64,000 nucleotides of DNA from Ramlibacter tataouinensis (GCF_001580455.1 NZ_CP010951.1:4117001-4181000), one strand, 5' to 3'. Shown: positions 38,263 through 47,929, counted from the first letter of the stretch. The notes: generated from the letters alone by a model not told the origin. Program-made: numbers and translations.

Positions 38263-39015
38263 TCACCGGCCAGCATGCCTTCCGAAGATGCGGCTGATGA
38301 CCTTGTCTGTGTCCACGTCGAACGAACGCCCATGACTGAGCAAGATACGGCGAGGCCGCCATCCGTGAAGTTTCGAGATCGCCGCCGCCGCCCTTTTTCG
38401 ATGCAACATCAGCGGCAGGCGCATCCCGAAGAAGACCTGGCCGCGTGGATAGTACATCCCGCTGATCCTCGTGAACGTTCGCCAAGGCTCGTTCATTTTG
38501 TCCAGTTCGAGGTTGATGATGGCGTCCGTCACGATGAGAGATGCTGATTCCCGGTGGAAGAAGATGAACTCCTTGAAGTAACCACCCGGAAACAGCGTCT
38601 GGTCGAGTTCGTTGCGCCATTCGTCCGGCGGATCCAGGTCGAGGTCTCTGGCGAAAGTGATCTCCACGCGTCGCGCTTTGCTCCTGCTGCGCACCCCGGG
38701 CGAAGCCCATGCGACGGCATGTGGATAGGCCCTCAACCACTCTCCGATGTGGGCGTAGTGGAATTGGTTGGGAGAGATCAGATGGCGGATTCTTCCGAGA
38801 TGATCGAGCTCGTCGGCGAGCCGGCGATCGAATCTCGTCGGTGAATGGAGGAAGAGATCGCCGTTCGAGAGGCGCACCACCATCATACGGGTGGTGAACG
38901 GTAGCGGCAGCCTGACGCCAGCCACGGTCAGGTACTCAAAAGGCCCGTCGACAACGCCGATGTTTGCCGCCACAGGCTTGTACACATCGATCGGCTCGTA
39001 AAGTGCTGCGCCCAT
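38263..39015 (-). CDS. DUF4336 (metallo-hydrolase-like) protein
   Basis: The product is 250 residues from ATG 39015 (MGAALYEPIDVYKPVA). Blocks include RMMVVRLSNGDLFLHSPTRF, LISPNQFHYAHIGEWL, FFHRESASLIVTDAIINL and RRILLSHGRSFD, which match DUF4336 and a degenerate beta-lactamase-like fold with His and Asp where metal ligands would be. No signal peptide is seen. The frame is open upstream to 39141, but that part runs through a dispersed repeat and reads as non-coding. Confidence 0.75.
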   Translation of the reverse strand: MGAALYEPIDVYKPVAANIGVVDGPFEYLTVAGVRLPLPFTTRMMVVRLSNGDLFLHSPTRFDRRLADELDHLGRIRHLISPNQFHYAHIGEWLRAYPHAVAWASPGVRSRSKARRVEITFARDLDLDPPDEWRNELDQTLFPGGYFKEFIFFHRESASLIVTDAIINLELDKMNEPWRTFTRISGMYYPRGQVFFGMRLPLMLHRKRAAAAISKLHGWRPRRILLSHGRSFDVDTDKVISRIFGRHAGR

Positions 39016-39036
39016 AGTGCGTCCCGGAGTACGCCG

Positions 39037-39090
39037 TGCACGTCGATTCTCGCAGTGCGTGGTGCGCTTGGTGCCGCTGGACGCGCCACG
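39037..39090. repeat. Dispersed imperfect-palindrome repeat, copy 1
   Basis: This 54-bp segment matches 41304-41354 at about 45 of 51 aligned bases, with a 3-bp gap. It contains a GCGTGG...CCACGC inverted repeat and lies just upstream of the DUF4336 gene. It resembles a REP-like unit; both copies are intergenic. Confidence 0.6.
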
Positions 39091-39147
39091 CACCAAGAGC
39101 CGGATGAGCATGTGTGAGCAGTTGTCTTCTTGGATGCCCATTTGGCA

Positions 39148-40413
39148 CTAGCGCTCGCTAGGCTGCTCCTCGGGCGGCCGCACGCGGCGGAACATCGCCA
39201 GCAGCAGCAGGTCGTAGACGATCTTCAGCGCGCCGCCTGCGACCAGCGGCCAGCCAAAGCTCGACAGGCCTAACAGGTATCCAGCCAGTGCCGGGCTCAG
39301 CGCCGCGGCCAGGCTGCGCGGCACCGAAGTGACGCTGGCCGCGGCCGGCCGCTCGGGCGGTGTGACGATGGCCATAACGTAGGAACTGCGGGTCGGCACG
39401 TCCATCTGCGACAGCGCGCTGCGCACCAGCAGCAGCGCGATGGCCCACGAGAGCTCGGTGCAGAAGGGGATCGCCAGCAGGCAGAGGCTGGAGGGCAGGT
39501 GCGTGTAGACCATGGTTCGCACTAGGCCGATGCGATTGGCGATGCGCACGGCGACCAGGTACGAGAAGGCGGTGAGGATGCCGGTCCAGAAGAAAAGCGA
39601 CCCAGTGGCTTCGATTGAAAGCCCGAAGCGCTGGTACAGCCACAGCGCGATCAGCGACTGCACCAGGAACCCCCCACCGAAGGCATCCAGGCTGAACAGC
39701 GCGGCGAGCATGTAGACGCGGCGACGCGAAGGCCCCAGCGCCGGCGCCGGGTCGTCGCTCACGGTGTCGCGTGTGCGCGGAAGTCCGCGATAGACGAGCG
39801 CGGCTGCGGCGGCGAGCAGCGCATAGAGCACGAACATCGCCTGCACGGCCGAGGGCAGGTCCATGCCGAGTGACGCCACCGCGAACGTTGGCAGGCCGGC
39901 GGCCAGCGCGCCGAAGGCGCCCGACAAGGTGCCGACCAGGCTGTACCTGGCAAAGGCCGCTGTTCGATCGCGCTGGCCAACACTGGAGGACAGCACTGCG
40001 TGCTCAAGCGGCAGGAACACGCTGACGTCGCCACCCGAGGGGTTGATGGTGCCCAGCAGCGCTACCAGCATCAGGGGCCAGAAGCCGCTGAAGGACGCCA
40101 ATGCCACTCCGGTGCCTGCCATCAGCGCAGTGGCGGCGAGCAGCAGCGTGCGCCAGGCATGGCGGGCGGCTTGGGCGCCGACCAGCAGCGTCAGCAGGCC
40201 CGAGCCGAGCAAGGTCGTGGTGGCGATGCAGCCGACCTGGAAGGGCGTGAAGCCCAGGTGCAGCAGGTGCAGCGGCAGCAGCAAGCTGACGAAACCGTCG
40301 GCGAAACCGCGCAGGGCCTTGGCCAGCAGCAAGCGCTGCGCATCGTTCCAGCCGCGCGCTGCGACTCCTGCTTCCTGCTCCTTGATCGAGGGGTCAACGT
40401 GTGCTGCTGCCAT
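39148..40413 (-). CDS. MFS transporter
   Basis: The product is 421 residues with about 12 hydrophobic helices in two halves separated by a charged loop near residue 215 (RTRDTVSDDPAPALGPSRRR). The N-terminal half has LRGFADGFVSLLLPLHLLHLG and the helix 4-5 region INPSGGDVSVFLPLEHAV. The C-terminal half has QMDVPTRSSYVMAIVTPPERPAA, a pattern common in MFS exporters. Its substrate is unknown; a role in metalloid or drug export would suit the neighbourhood but is not shown. It overlaps the end of the next gene upstream by 20 bp. Confidence 0.85.
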   Translation of the reverse strand: MAAAHVDPSIKEQEAGVAARGWNDAQRLLLAKALRGFADGFVSLLLPLHLLHLGFTPFQVGCIATTTLLGSGLLTLLVGAQAARHAWRTLLLAATALMAGTGVALASFSGFWPLMLVALLGTINPSGGDVSVFLPLEHAVLSSSVGQRDRTAAFARYSLVGTLSGAFGALAAGLPTFAVASLGMDLPSAVQAMFVLYALLAAAAALVYRGLPRTRDTVSDDPAPALGPSRRRVYMLAALFSLDAFGGGFLVQSLIALWLYQRFGLSIEATGSLFFWTGILTAFSYLVAVRIANRIGLVRTMVYTHLPSSLCLLAIPFCTELSWAIALLLVRSALSQMDVPTRSSYVMAIVTPPERPAAASVTSVPRSLAAALSPALAGYLLGLSSFGWPLVAGGALKIVYDLLLLAMFRRVRPPEEQPSER

Positions 40414-41014
40414 AGCTGAACTCGCTGAAGGCGGTAACGCTGTCGGCCTTGGTCCAGACTCCGACGGCCCCCGGCCCGGCGATGTGGTCGTCGCGCCAGT
40501 CGATGTAGCGGGTGCCGTCGAGCCAGACGGCGATCTGGTTGCCGGCGAACTCGACCCGCAATGTGTGCGAAACGCCCCGCGCGACGGGCGCGTTCACATA
40601 CTTCAGCGTCTTCCGCGCGCCGCCTTCGGTGTAGTAGAGCGAGACGTTGTTCTCCAAGGCGTTGGCGCGGGCGACGTAGTAGTGGTTGCCGTCTTTCCAG
40701 CGCCAGACCACGCCACCTGCCTGGTCCTCATGGCCGGAGATCGGCTGGAACCGGGCTTCGACGAAACCGTCGGTGACGGCCGTCCCGCTGCGTACGCACC
40801 AGGGAAAAGTGCCACGGCCGCTTTGCAGCAGCACCCGCCCCTGGGTGTTGGTGGGGTCGCGCTCTACCGTCCAGCGTGGGCTGCCACCGCCGGTGACCCC
40901 GCAAGACCAGCCCGCTGGCGTCACGCCGGTGGGCTCGTTGTCGAATCGGATGGCTTGCGCCGTCGCCACTGCCGAGACGGCCGCAGCCGCGACGCCGATC
41001 ATCGCTGGGTTCAT
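40394..41014 (-). CDS. Exported LamG/DUF1080-like beta-sandwich protein
   Basis: The product is 206 residues from ATG 41014, preceded by AAAAGGAGGG, a very strong ribosome site. The signal peptide is MNPAMIGVAAAAVSAVATAQA. The mature part is a concanavalin-like beta sandwich: GFVEARFQPISGHEDQAGGV, WRWKDGNHYYVARANALENN, TLRVEFAGNQIAVWLDGTRY and GPGAVGVWTKADSVTAFSEF. This fold binds carbohydrates or acts as a laminarinase-like domain; no catalytic residues are identified. It overlaps the MFS gene by 20 bp, so the two are co-transcribed. Confidence 0.75.
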   Translation of the reverse strand: MNPAMIGVAAAAVSAVATAQAIRFDNEPTGVTPAGWSCGVTGGGSPRWTVERDPTNTQGRVLLQSGRGTFPWCVRSGTAVTDGFVEARFQPISGHEDQAGGVVWRWKDGNHYYVARANALENNVSLYYTEGGARKTLKYVNAPVARGVSHTLRVEFAGNQIAVWLDGTRYIDWRDDHIAGPGAVGVWTKADSVTAFSEFSYGSSTR

Positions 41015-41378
41015 GGAACCCTCCTTTTCAGGGATGAGTGATACGCGGATACGCCCGCAGCCCGATGCCGGCAAGCTCAGCCGATACGCGATGGTCTGCT
41101 GGGTCTGCTGGGCGCAGGCCCGTGCGGCGTTTCATTCGGGAGGGGAGATTCTGCAAGTCGAGCTCCTATCCGGGCGCGGGCCCGCGATCAGGAGCAGAAC
41201 TTGGACGCGGCGGCGTCTTGAAGCGGGGAGCCTGCTCGTGTCCCCGTGGAACATTCTAGTGCGGGAAAGCCACGCGCTCAAACCGGCGGCGCCATGCTGG
41301 CCATGCACGATTCTGGCAGCGCGTGGTGCGCTCGGTCCCGCTGGATGCGCCATGCCCCCGCGCTACACTGGCGTGTTC
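41015..41378. other. 364-bp divergent intergenic region with a repeat
   Basis: This separates the LamG-like gene (minus) from the Cys/Met-rich exported protein (plus). It contains copy 2 of the dispersed repeat (41304-41354) close to the plus-strand gene. No convincing promoter boxes or coding sequence were identified. Confidence 0.5.
41304..41354. repeat. Dispersed imperfect-palindrome repeat, copy 2
   Basis: Partner of the repeat at 39037-39090. The palindrome arms here are GCGTGG and CCATGC, one base off perfect. It ends about 25 bp before the start codon at 41379. Confidence 0.6.
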
Positions 41379-41786
41379 ATGTTACGTCGCTCAGCCCTGC
41401 GCCTGACCACCTCCTTTGTGGTGGTGCTCTCGCTGCTGTTTGCGCAGCTGGCGCTGGCGAACTACGTCTGCCCCACGGTCGAGGCGGGGCAGGACGAGCC
41501 AATGACGATGGACATGGCCCCTGGCCAGCCATGCGAGAGCATGGGGGCGGGCATGGTGAAGGATCAGGATCAGCCTGTTCTTTGTCATCAGCATTGCGTC
41601 AACGCGCCTCAGTCATTTGACCCGGTTCAGGTTCCATCAGTCAGCCTCCCTGCCGTCGTGCACGTGCACATCGTTCCGCTGCTGCTGGACACGGACTCGA
41701 GGGAACCGGGCTTCTACGCGGAGGTGGGCCGAGCGCGACCGCCTCCGGATCCACTCTTTCTTTCAACGCTCAGACTTCGAGTCTGA
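41379..41786 (+). CDS. Exported Met/Cys/His-rich protein preceding cusCBA
   Basis: The product is 135 residues with a signal peptide (MLRRSALRLTTSFVVVLSLL, cleavage near ALAN). The mature part begins NYVCPTVEAGQ and is rich in metal-binding residues: PMTMDMAPGQPCESMGAGM and LCHQHCVN. It resembles small periplasmic proteins encoded at the head of copper or czc/cus efflux operons. A copper- or silver-binding role is inferred. An in-frame ATG exists at 41351. Confidence 0.65.
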   Translation: MLRRSALRLTTSFVVVLSLLFAQLALANYVCPTVEAGQDEPMTMDMAPGQPCESMGAGMVKDQDQPVLCHQHCVNAPQSFDPVQVPSVSLPAVVHVHIVPLLLDTDSREPGFYAEVGRARPPPDPLFLSTLRLRV

Positions 41787-41861
41787 CCTCTCCGTCGACA
41801 AACCGGCGTCGCCGCGGCTTGCCCGCTGGCCGACATCCGCATCCTTGTCCTCGGAGATTTC

Positions 41862-43091
41862 ATGTTCTCACGCTCTTTTCCAGCAGCTGCCGCTCTGGCC
41901 GCGCTGCTTCCCCCTCTGGTGGGGGCCGCTCCCCTTGGCCTTGAGCAGGCGCTTGAGCTAGCCGCGCAGCGTTCGCAAACCGTCCGGTCCGCACGGGCCA
42001 GCGCTTCGGGCGCAGCAGAGTCCGCGCGTGCCGCGGGGCAACTGCCCGACCCGATGCTCAATGTGGGCATCGAAAACCTCCCGGTGACCGGCCCCGACCG
42101 GTTCCGCACCACTGCTGATTCCATGACCATGAAGCGAGTGGGCATCAGCCAGGAATGGATACCTTCCGAGAAGCGTGCCTCCCGGCAAGCTGCCGCCCAG
42201 GCGCAGGTCGGACGCGAATCCATCCTGGAGCAGGTGGCGCTGGCGGACACCCGACTGCAAACGGCGCTGGCGTATGTCGACGCCTACTATGCCGGCGAGA
42301 GCCTGAAGCTCACGACGGCAACCGAGCACCATGTGCATGAGGAACTCGAAGCGGCGAAGGCCCGACTCGCGTCCTCAGCGGGGAGCACTCAAGAGGTGCT
42401 GGCCATGTCGGCCGCCCGCGGCGTCGCGGAAGACGAATCCGCGGATGTCCAGCAAATGCAGGCCACTGCGCTGGTCACCTTACAGCGGTGGGTGGGCGTG
42501 CAGCCTGACTCTCTCGCTGCACCGGTACTACCCACCCTTCACAGTGAAAAGACATACGTGGCCGCACACCCCGCAGTCCTGCAGGCGTATCGCGACATCG
42601 ACGTAGCCCGAGCTGAAGCGTCCGCAACGGCGGTGAACCGCAGGCCCAACTGGACCTGGCTCGCGTCCTATGGCCAGCGCACCGGCTTCTCCGACATGGT
42701 ATCCATCGAGGTCAACATTCCGCTAACAGTCGCTCCCGGTGAACGACAGGACCGCGAAACGGCCGCCAAGCTGGCGCTGGTCGACAAGGCTGAAGCCGCC
42801 CTCGACGAAGCCACGCGCATGGCAAGCGCCGAGTTCCTCAGCTTCGCCAGCGACGTGCAGCGCCTCGCCCAGCGCGTCGAGCGCTACCGCGCCAATGTCA
42901 TCGCCCCGGCGAGCCAGCGGACCCAGGCGGCTCTGGCGGGCTACCGCTCCAACCAGGTGACCCTGATGACGCTTTTCGAGGCCCGGCACGCCGAAGTCGA
43001 GGCCCAACGCAAGCTCCTCACTCAGCAGCGCGACCTCGCCAAAGTCCAAGCGCAGCTTGCTTTCAAACCCGTTCCCGGAGGTGCCCCATGA
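41862..43091 (+). CDS. cusC: TolC-family outer-membrane efflux protein (CusC-like)
   Basis: The product is 409 residues with a signal peptide (cleavage near VGAAP). It has two outer-membrane-efflux (OEP) repeats with long helical stretches (LEQALELAAQRSQTVRSARA and the C-terminal QAALAGYRSNQVTLMTLFEA) forming the trans-periplasmic tunnel. It overlaps the adaptor gene by 4 bp. As the first gene of cusC-cusB-cusA, it exports the metal across the outer membrane. Relatives include CzcC, but the adaptor and pump point to Cu/Ag. Confidence 0.88.
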   Translation: MFSRSFPAAAALAALLPPLVGAAPLGLEQALELAAQRSQTVRSARASASGAAESARAAGQLPDPMLNVGIENLPVTGPDRFRTTADSMTMKRVGISQEWIPSEKRASRQAAAQAQVGRESILEQVALADTRLQTALAYVDAYYAGESLKLTTATEHHVHEELEAAKARLASSAGSTQEVLAMSAARGVAEDESADVQQMQATALVTLQRWVGVQPDSLAAPVLPTLHSEKTYVAAHPAVLQAYRDIDVARAEASATAVNRRPNWTWLASYGQRTGFSDMVSIEVNIPLTVAPGERQDRETAAKLALVDKAEAALDEATRMASAEFLSFASDVQRLAQRVERYRANVIAPASQRTQAALAGYRSNQVTLMTLFEARHAEVEAQRKLLTQQRDLAKVQAQLAFKPVPGGAP

Positions 43092-44593
43092 AGCGCACGC
43101 ACGTTGCAGCCGCCGTCCTCGTTGCTGTCGGCCTTGCCGCAGGGGGATTCATGGCAGGCCAACACTTCGGGGCGCCAACGGAGAGAGTGGCCCGCGCGAC
43201 TGAGCAGCAGGGCGAGCGTAAGGTCCTGTACTGGCACGACCCCATGGTCCCCGGCCCACGGTTCGACAAGCCGGGGAAATCGCCGTTCATGGACATGCCG
43301 CTCGTCCCGGTCTACGCCGACGAGCAGAACGAAACGGGCGTGAAGGTCAGCCCCGGGGTTCAACAGAACCTGGGTATCCGCACGGCCACCGTGACGCGCG
43401 CCCAGGTGGCGAGTTCGTTCGATGCGATCGGCACGGTGCAATTCGACGAACGGCTGACGCAGGCCGTGCAGACCCGTGTGAATGGCTACGTCGAGCGCCT
43501 GCGGGTTCGCGCCCCCATGGAGTACGTCCGCAAGGGGCAGCCGCTCGCGACCATCTATGCGCCCGACTGGTTGGGGCCGCAGAACGAGTATCTGGCCCTG
43601 AAGCGCGCCGGTGTTTCGGAGGACATCCTGGCCGCCGCACGCGAGCGGATGCGCGCCATGTCGATTCCAGATGAACTGCTGCGCCAGAGCGAGCAGTCGG
43701 GGGTGGCACAAGCTCGTTTCACTGTGACAGCACCGCTGAGCGGGGTGGTCGCGGAGCTCGGCGTCCGCGACGGCGTCGCAGTGAACCCTGGCATGACGCT
43801 TTTCCGCATTGCAGGCCTCGAAAGGGTCTGGGCAGTGGCGGAAGTTCCGGAGGCGCAAGCAGTGCGCCTCGTGCGAGGGCAGAAGGTCAAAGCGGCACTG
43901 CAAGCAGATGCGTCCCAGACCTTCGACGGCGAGCTGAAGGAAATCCTGCCGCAAGTCAGTTCAAACACGCGCACCGTGCAGGCTCGGTTCGAAGTGGCGA
44001 ACAAGGGGGGGCGGCTCACGCCGGGCATGCTGCTGCGGCTGCAGGTCGCGGGCCCGGTGAGCTCGCGCCTGGTCGTGCCCGCGGAGGCGGTCATCCGAAC
44101 AGGATCCCGCGCCGTGGCAATCGTGCGGAAGGAGAGCGGCACCTTCGAGCCGCGCGAAGTTGCCCTTGGCGCTGACCTGGGGGACCAACTGGAGATCGCC
44201 CAGGGTCTGAACGAGGGTGAGCAGGTGGTGGCCAGCGGCCAGTTTCTGGTGGACTCGGAGGCCCGGCTGAAGTCCGTCCTGGGCGGCATGGCTGCGGCAG
44301 GGCAGGCTGCGCCCGCGGCAAGCGCGCCGGCTTCACAGATGAAGGCACCTGCGGCAAGGGGCACGTTCACCGCACAAGGCAAGGTCGAGAGCGTGGAGCC
44401 TGACAGCATCACCATCTCGCATGAGCCGGTTCCGGAGCTCAAGTGGCCCTCCATGACGATGGGCTTCAGCAAGCCGAACCCGCAGGCCTTTCCTGGCGTC
44501 AAGCCCGGTGACTCCATCCGCTTCGAGTTCAAGAAAGGCGGGCCGATGGGATGGGAGCTCGTAACGGTACAGCCGGCGGGAGCGGGCAAGTGA
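43088..44593 (+). CDS. cusB: RND periplasmic adaptor CusB with fused CusF domain
   Basis: The product is 501 residues. An N-terminal anchor is followed by a heavy-metal-binding YWHDPMVPGPRFDKPGKSPF-MDMPLVPVYAD segment (about 48-80), the membrane-fusion barrel and lipoyl domains (about 95-400), then a C-terminal CusF-like domain (about 420-497). In that domain ISHEPVPELKWPSMTMGF keeps the His, Trp and two Met that bind Cu(I)/Ag(I) in E. coli CusF. This makes copper or silver the likely substrate. The stop overlaps the pump gene start. Confidence 0.92.
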   Translation: MKRTHVAAAVLVAVGLAAGGFMAGQHFGAPTERVARATEQQGERKVLYWHDPMVPGPRFDKPGKSPFMDMPLVPVYADEQNETGVKVSPGVQQNLGIRTATVTRAQVASSFDAIGTVQFDERLTQAVQTRVNGYVERLRVRAPMEYVRKGQPLATIYAPDWLGPQNEYLALKRAGVSEDILAAARERMRAMSIPDELLRQSEQSGVAQARFTVTAPLSGVVAELGVRDGVAVNPGMTLFRIAGLERVWAVAEVPEAQAVRLVRGQKVKAALQADASQTFDGELKEILPQVSSNTRTVQARFEVANKGGRLTPGMLLRLQVAGPVSSRLVVPAEAVIRTGSRAVAIVRKESGTFEPREVALGADLGDQLEIAQGLNEGEQVVASGQFLVDSEARLKSVLGGMAAAGQAAPAASAPASQMKAPAARGTFTAQGKVESVEPDSITISHEPVPELKWPSMTMGFSKPNPQAFPGVKPGDSIRFEFKKGGPMGWELVTVQPAGAGK

Positions 44594-47500
44594 CGGCCGC
44601 CGTCATCAAGTGGTCCATCCGCAACCGGTTTCTGGTGCTGATTGCAACGGCATTCATTGTCCTTGCCGGCATCTGGTCGGCGCAGCGGATGTCGCTGGAC
44701 GCCTTGCCCGACCTCTCGGACACCCAGGTGATCGTGCGGACGCCCTACCCGGGAAAGGCGCCCCAAGTCGTCGAGGATCTGGTCACCTACCCATTGACGA
44801 CCACGATGCTGAGCGTCCCTGGAGCGAAGGTCGTGCGTGGCTACTCGTTTTTCGGTGACTCGTTCGTCTACGTCCTCTTCGACGACAAGACCGACCCGTA
44901 CTGGGCTCGCTCTCGCGTCGTGGAATACCTGAACCAGGTGCAAAGCCGGCTGCCTTCGGGCGCGACTGCGTCGCTCGGACCGGATGCCACCGGTGTGGGC
45001 TGGGTGTACGAGTACGCCTTGGTCGACCGCACCGGCAAGAACGACATCTCTCAATTGCGAGCCCTGAATGACTGGTTCCTGAAGTTCGAACTCAAGATGG
45101 TCCAGGACGTGGCCGAGGTGGCGAGCATCGGCGGCATGGTTCGCCAGTACCAGGTGGTCATGGATCCGGACCGCATGCGAGCGCTGGGGGTGACGCAAGC
45201 CATGGTGACCGAGGCGCTGCAAAAGGCGAACCAGGCCGCCGGAGGGTCCGTCGTGGAGCTGGCAGAAGCCGAGTACATGGTGCGCTCGCGCGGCTTCCTG
45301 CGCTCGCTGGACGATTTCCGTTCCATTCCCATCAAGGTGGCAGGAACGACGCCCGTGCTACTGCGGGACGTGGCCTTCGTTCAGATCGGGCCGGAGATGC
45401 GGCGCGGGATCGCCGAGTTGGACGGCGAAGGCGAGGTCACGGGTGGGGTCGTGGTCATGCGCTCCGGCAAGAATGCCCGGACCACCATTGAAGCGGTCAA
45501 GTCCAGGCTGGAGGCCCTCAAGTCCAGCCTGCCGGCCGGCGTGGAGGTGGTCACGACCTACGACCGTTCGCTCCTGATTGACCGGGCGGTGGACAACCTG
45601 ACGCGAAAGCTGATCGAGGAGTTTGCAGTGGTGGCGCTCGTGTGCGCCGTTTTCCTTTTTCATCTTCGCTCGGCATTCGTCGCGGTCGTCACGCTGCCCG
45701 TCGGCGTCCTGGCGGCGTTCGTCGTGATGCAGTGGCAAGGTGTCAGCGCCAATATCCTGTCTCTCGGCGGGATGGCCATCGCCCTCGGGGCGATGGTGGA
45801 TGCCTCCATCGTGCTGATGGAGAACGCGCACAAACACCTGGAGGCCTTCGAGCATCAACATGGAAGGGAGCCCACGCTCGCTGAACGCTGGCAGCTGATG
45901 ACGGACGCTTCCATCGAGGTCGGACCGGCGCTCTTCTTCTCGCTGCTCGTGATCACGCTGTCCTTCGTGCCGGTGTTCACCCTGGAAGCGCAGGAGGGGA
46001 AGCTGTTCTCCCCTCTGGCGTTCACCAAGACCTATGCCATGGCGGCCGCAGCCGGCCTGTCCGTCACGCTGGTGCCGGTATTGATGGGGTACCTCGTTCG
46101 CGGGCGCATACCGCATGAGGCGTCCAATCCCCTCAACCGGTTGCTCGTGGCGATCTACCGCCCTGCGTTGGAGACTGTCCTGCGCTTTCCGAGGGCGACG
46201 CTTGCGATGGCGGCCGTCCTCATGGCCGTGACGATCATCCCGGTGGCACGGCTCGGTGGCGAGTTCCTGCCTCCATTGGACGAGGGCGACCTGTTGTACA
46301 TGCCGTCTGCCTTGCCCGGACTGTCGGCATCCAAGGCCGCGGAACTGCTGCAGCAGACCGATCGCCTCATCAAGACCGTTCCGGAAGTGGAGCGAGTGTT
46401 CGGCAAGGCCGGCCGTGCCGACACCGCCACGGACCCCGCGCCGCTGGAAATGTTCGAGACGACCATCCAGTTCAAGCCGCGTTCCCAATGGCGTCCAGGC
46501 ATGACACCGGACAAGCTGGTGGACGAACTGGACCGAGTGGTCACGGTGCCCGGCCTGTCGAATGTGTGGGTGCCACCGATACGCAACCGAATCGACATGC
46601 TGGCGACCGGGATCAAGAGTCCTGTGGGCATCAAGGTCGCCGGCGCCGACCTGGCCACGATCGATCGCCTCACGGGGCAGATCGAGGCGGCCGTCAAGAA
46701 GGTACCGGGAGTGTCTTCGGCGCTTGCGGAAAGGCTCACGGGCGGCCGATACATCGATGTTGACGTGGATCGGCAGGCGGCAGCACGGTACGGTCTTTCC
46801 GTCGCAGATGTCCAGGCCATCGTGTCCGCCGCCATTGGAGGAGACAACGTCGGCGAGGTCATCCAGGGTCGGGAACGATTTCCGATCAATGTGCGATACC
46901 CCCGGGAAATCCGCGACTCGCTCCAACGCCTGAGGGAGCTTCCCTTCGTGACTCAGAGCGGCGCCCAGCTGCTGCTGCAGGAAGTCGCCCGCATCAACAT
47001 CCAGGACGGACCGCCGATGCTGCGCAGTGAAAACGCTCGACTCTCCGGATGGGTCTACGTGGATGTTCGAGGCAGGGACTTGCGCTCCGTCGTACAAGAC
47101 ATGCAGGCAGCTGTCGCCAGCGGCATCAAGCTGCCTGCCGGCTATTCCGTGTCATGGTCCGGGCAGTTCGAGTACCTGGAACGTGCGACCGAGCGGTTGA
47201 AGATGGTGGTGCCGGCGACATTGGCCGTCATCTTCGTGCTGCTTTACCTGTTGTTCCGATCCTTCAGGGACGCCGGCCTGGTCATGGCGGCGGTGCCGTT
47301 CTCACTGGTCGGGGGCTTCTGGCTGGTATGGGCGCTGGGACACAACGTCTCGGTCGCTACCGCAGTGGGGTTCATCGCCCTGGCGGGCGTTGCTGCGGAA
47401 TTTGGGGTGGTGATGCAGGTGTACCTGAAGAACGCCTATTCCAGACGGCTAGCGGCCGGTGAACCGGCCAACGAACAGACCTTGCTGGCAGCGATCCGGG

Positions 47501-47721
47501 AGGGCGCCGTTCTACGCGTCCGACCGAAGGCGATGACAGTCGCCGTGGTCATGGGTGGCTTGCTTCCAATCCTGGTCGGGACCGGAACCGGCTCGGAGGT
47601 CATGACCCGGATCGCAGCGCCGATGGTGGGCGGGATGATCACTGCGCCACTTCTTAGCATGCTCGTCATACCCGCTGCGTGGTACTTGCTGCATCGACAG
47701 CGCTCGGCCGTCCTGGAGTAG
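44590..47721 (+). CDS. cusA: Heavy-metal RND efflux pump CusA
   Basis: The product is 1043 residues from GTG 44590, overlapping the cusB stop (GTGA); E. coli CusA has 1047. The first helix follows TAAVIKWSIRNRFLVL. The helix-4 proton-relay motif GGMAIALGAMVDASIVLMENAHKHLE has the Asp of the Cu/Ag (HME-RND) class. Conserved porter-domain blocks such as DLPDLSDTQVIVRTPYPGKA and GGEFLPPLDEGDLLYMP are present. It drives metal from periplasm to outside through CusC. The frame is open to ATG 44551, but the GTG matches the family's N-terminus. Confidence 0.93.
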   Translation: MTAAVIKWSIRNRFLVLIATAFIVLAGIWSAQRMSLDALPDLSDTQVIVRTPYPGKAPQVVEDLVTYPLTTTMLSVPGAKVVRGYSFFGDSFVYVLFDDKTDPYWARSRVVEYLNQVQSRLPSGATASLGPDATGVGWVYEYALVDRTGKNDISQLRALNDWFLKFELKMVQDVAEVASIGGMVRQYQVVMDPDRMRALGVTQAMVTEALQKANQAAGGSVVELAEAEYMVRSRGFLRSLDDFRSIPIKVAGTTPVLLRDVAFVQIGPEMRRGIAELDGEGEVTGGVVVMRSGKNARTTIEAVKSRLEALKSSLPAGVEVVTTYDRSLLIDRAVDNLTRKLIEEFAVVALVCAVFLFHLRSAFVAVVTLPVGVLAAFVVMQWQGVSANILSLGGMAIALGAMVDASIVLMENAHKHLEAFEHQHGREPTLAERWQLMTDASIEVGPALFFSLLVITLSFVPVFTLEAQEGKLFSPLAFTKTYAMAAAAGLSVTLVPVLMGYLVRGRIPHEASNPLNRLLVAIYRPALETVLRFPRATLAMAAVLMAVTIIPVARLGGEFLPPLDEGDLLYMPSALPGLSASKAAELLQQTDRLIKTVPEVERVFGKAGRADTATDPAPLEMFETTIQFKPRSQWRPGMTPDKLVDELDRVVTVPGLSNVWVPPIRNRIDMLATGIKSPVGIKVAGADLATIDRLTGQIEAAVKKVPGVSSALAERLTGGRYIDVDVDRQAAARYGLSVADVQAIVSAAIGGDNVGEVIQGRERFPINVRYPREIRDSLQRLRELPFVTQSGAQLLLQEVARINIQDGPPMLRSENARLSGWVYVDVRGRDLRSVVQDMQAAVASGIKLPAGYSVSWSGQFEYLERATERLKMVVPATLAVIFVLLYLLFRSFRDAGLVMAAVPFSLVGGFWLVWALGHNVSVATAVGFIALAGVAAEFGVVMQVYLKNAYSRRLAAGEPANEQTLLAAIREGAVLRVRPKAMTVAVVMGGLLPILVGTGTGSEVMTRIAAPMVGGMITAPLLSMLVIPAAWYLLHRQRSAVLE

Positions 47722-47929
47722 GGGCTACGTCGTGGTCCCGGCGCGGGGTCAGTTGAGGTCGCCCTGGACGTGTTGTATGAGGCTGTAGATGTTCACAGTC
47801 CTGTGGGCGCCGCTCCGGATCGCCTGTCATGGTTCAACCATGACTTCACGTCAAACGCTTCGCGCAGGACATCACGCGACGCCAGCGCTCATCCGTACGA
47901 TTCGCGGCGGCGTCGCGTATGCTCCTATC

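Noticed and set aside
38974..39141. Longer N-terminus for the DUF4336 protein (start at 39141)
   Set aside because: The extra part crosses the dispersed repeat and reads as non-coding sequence; the protein-like region starts at 39015.
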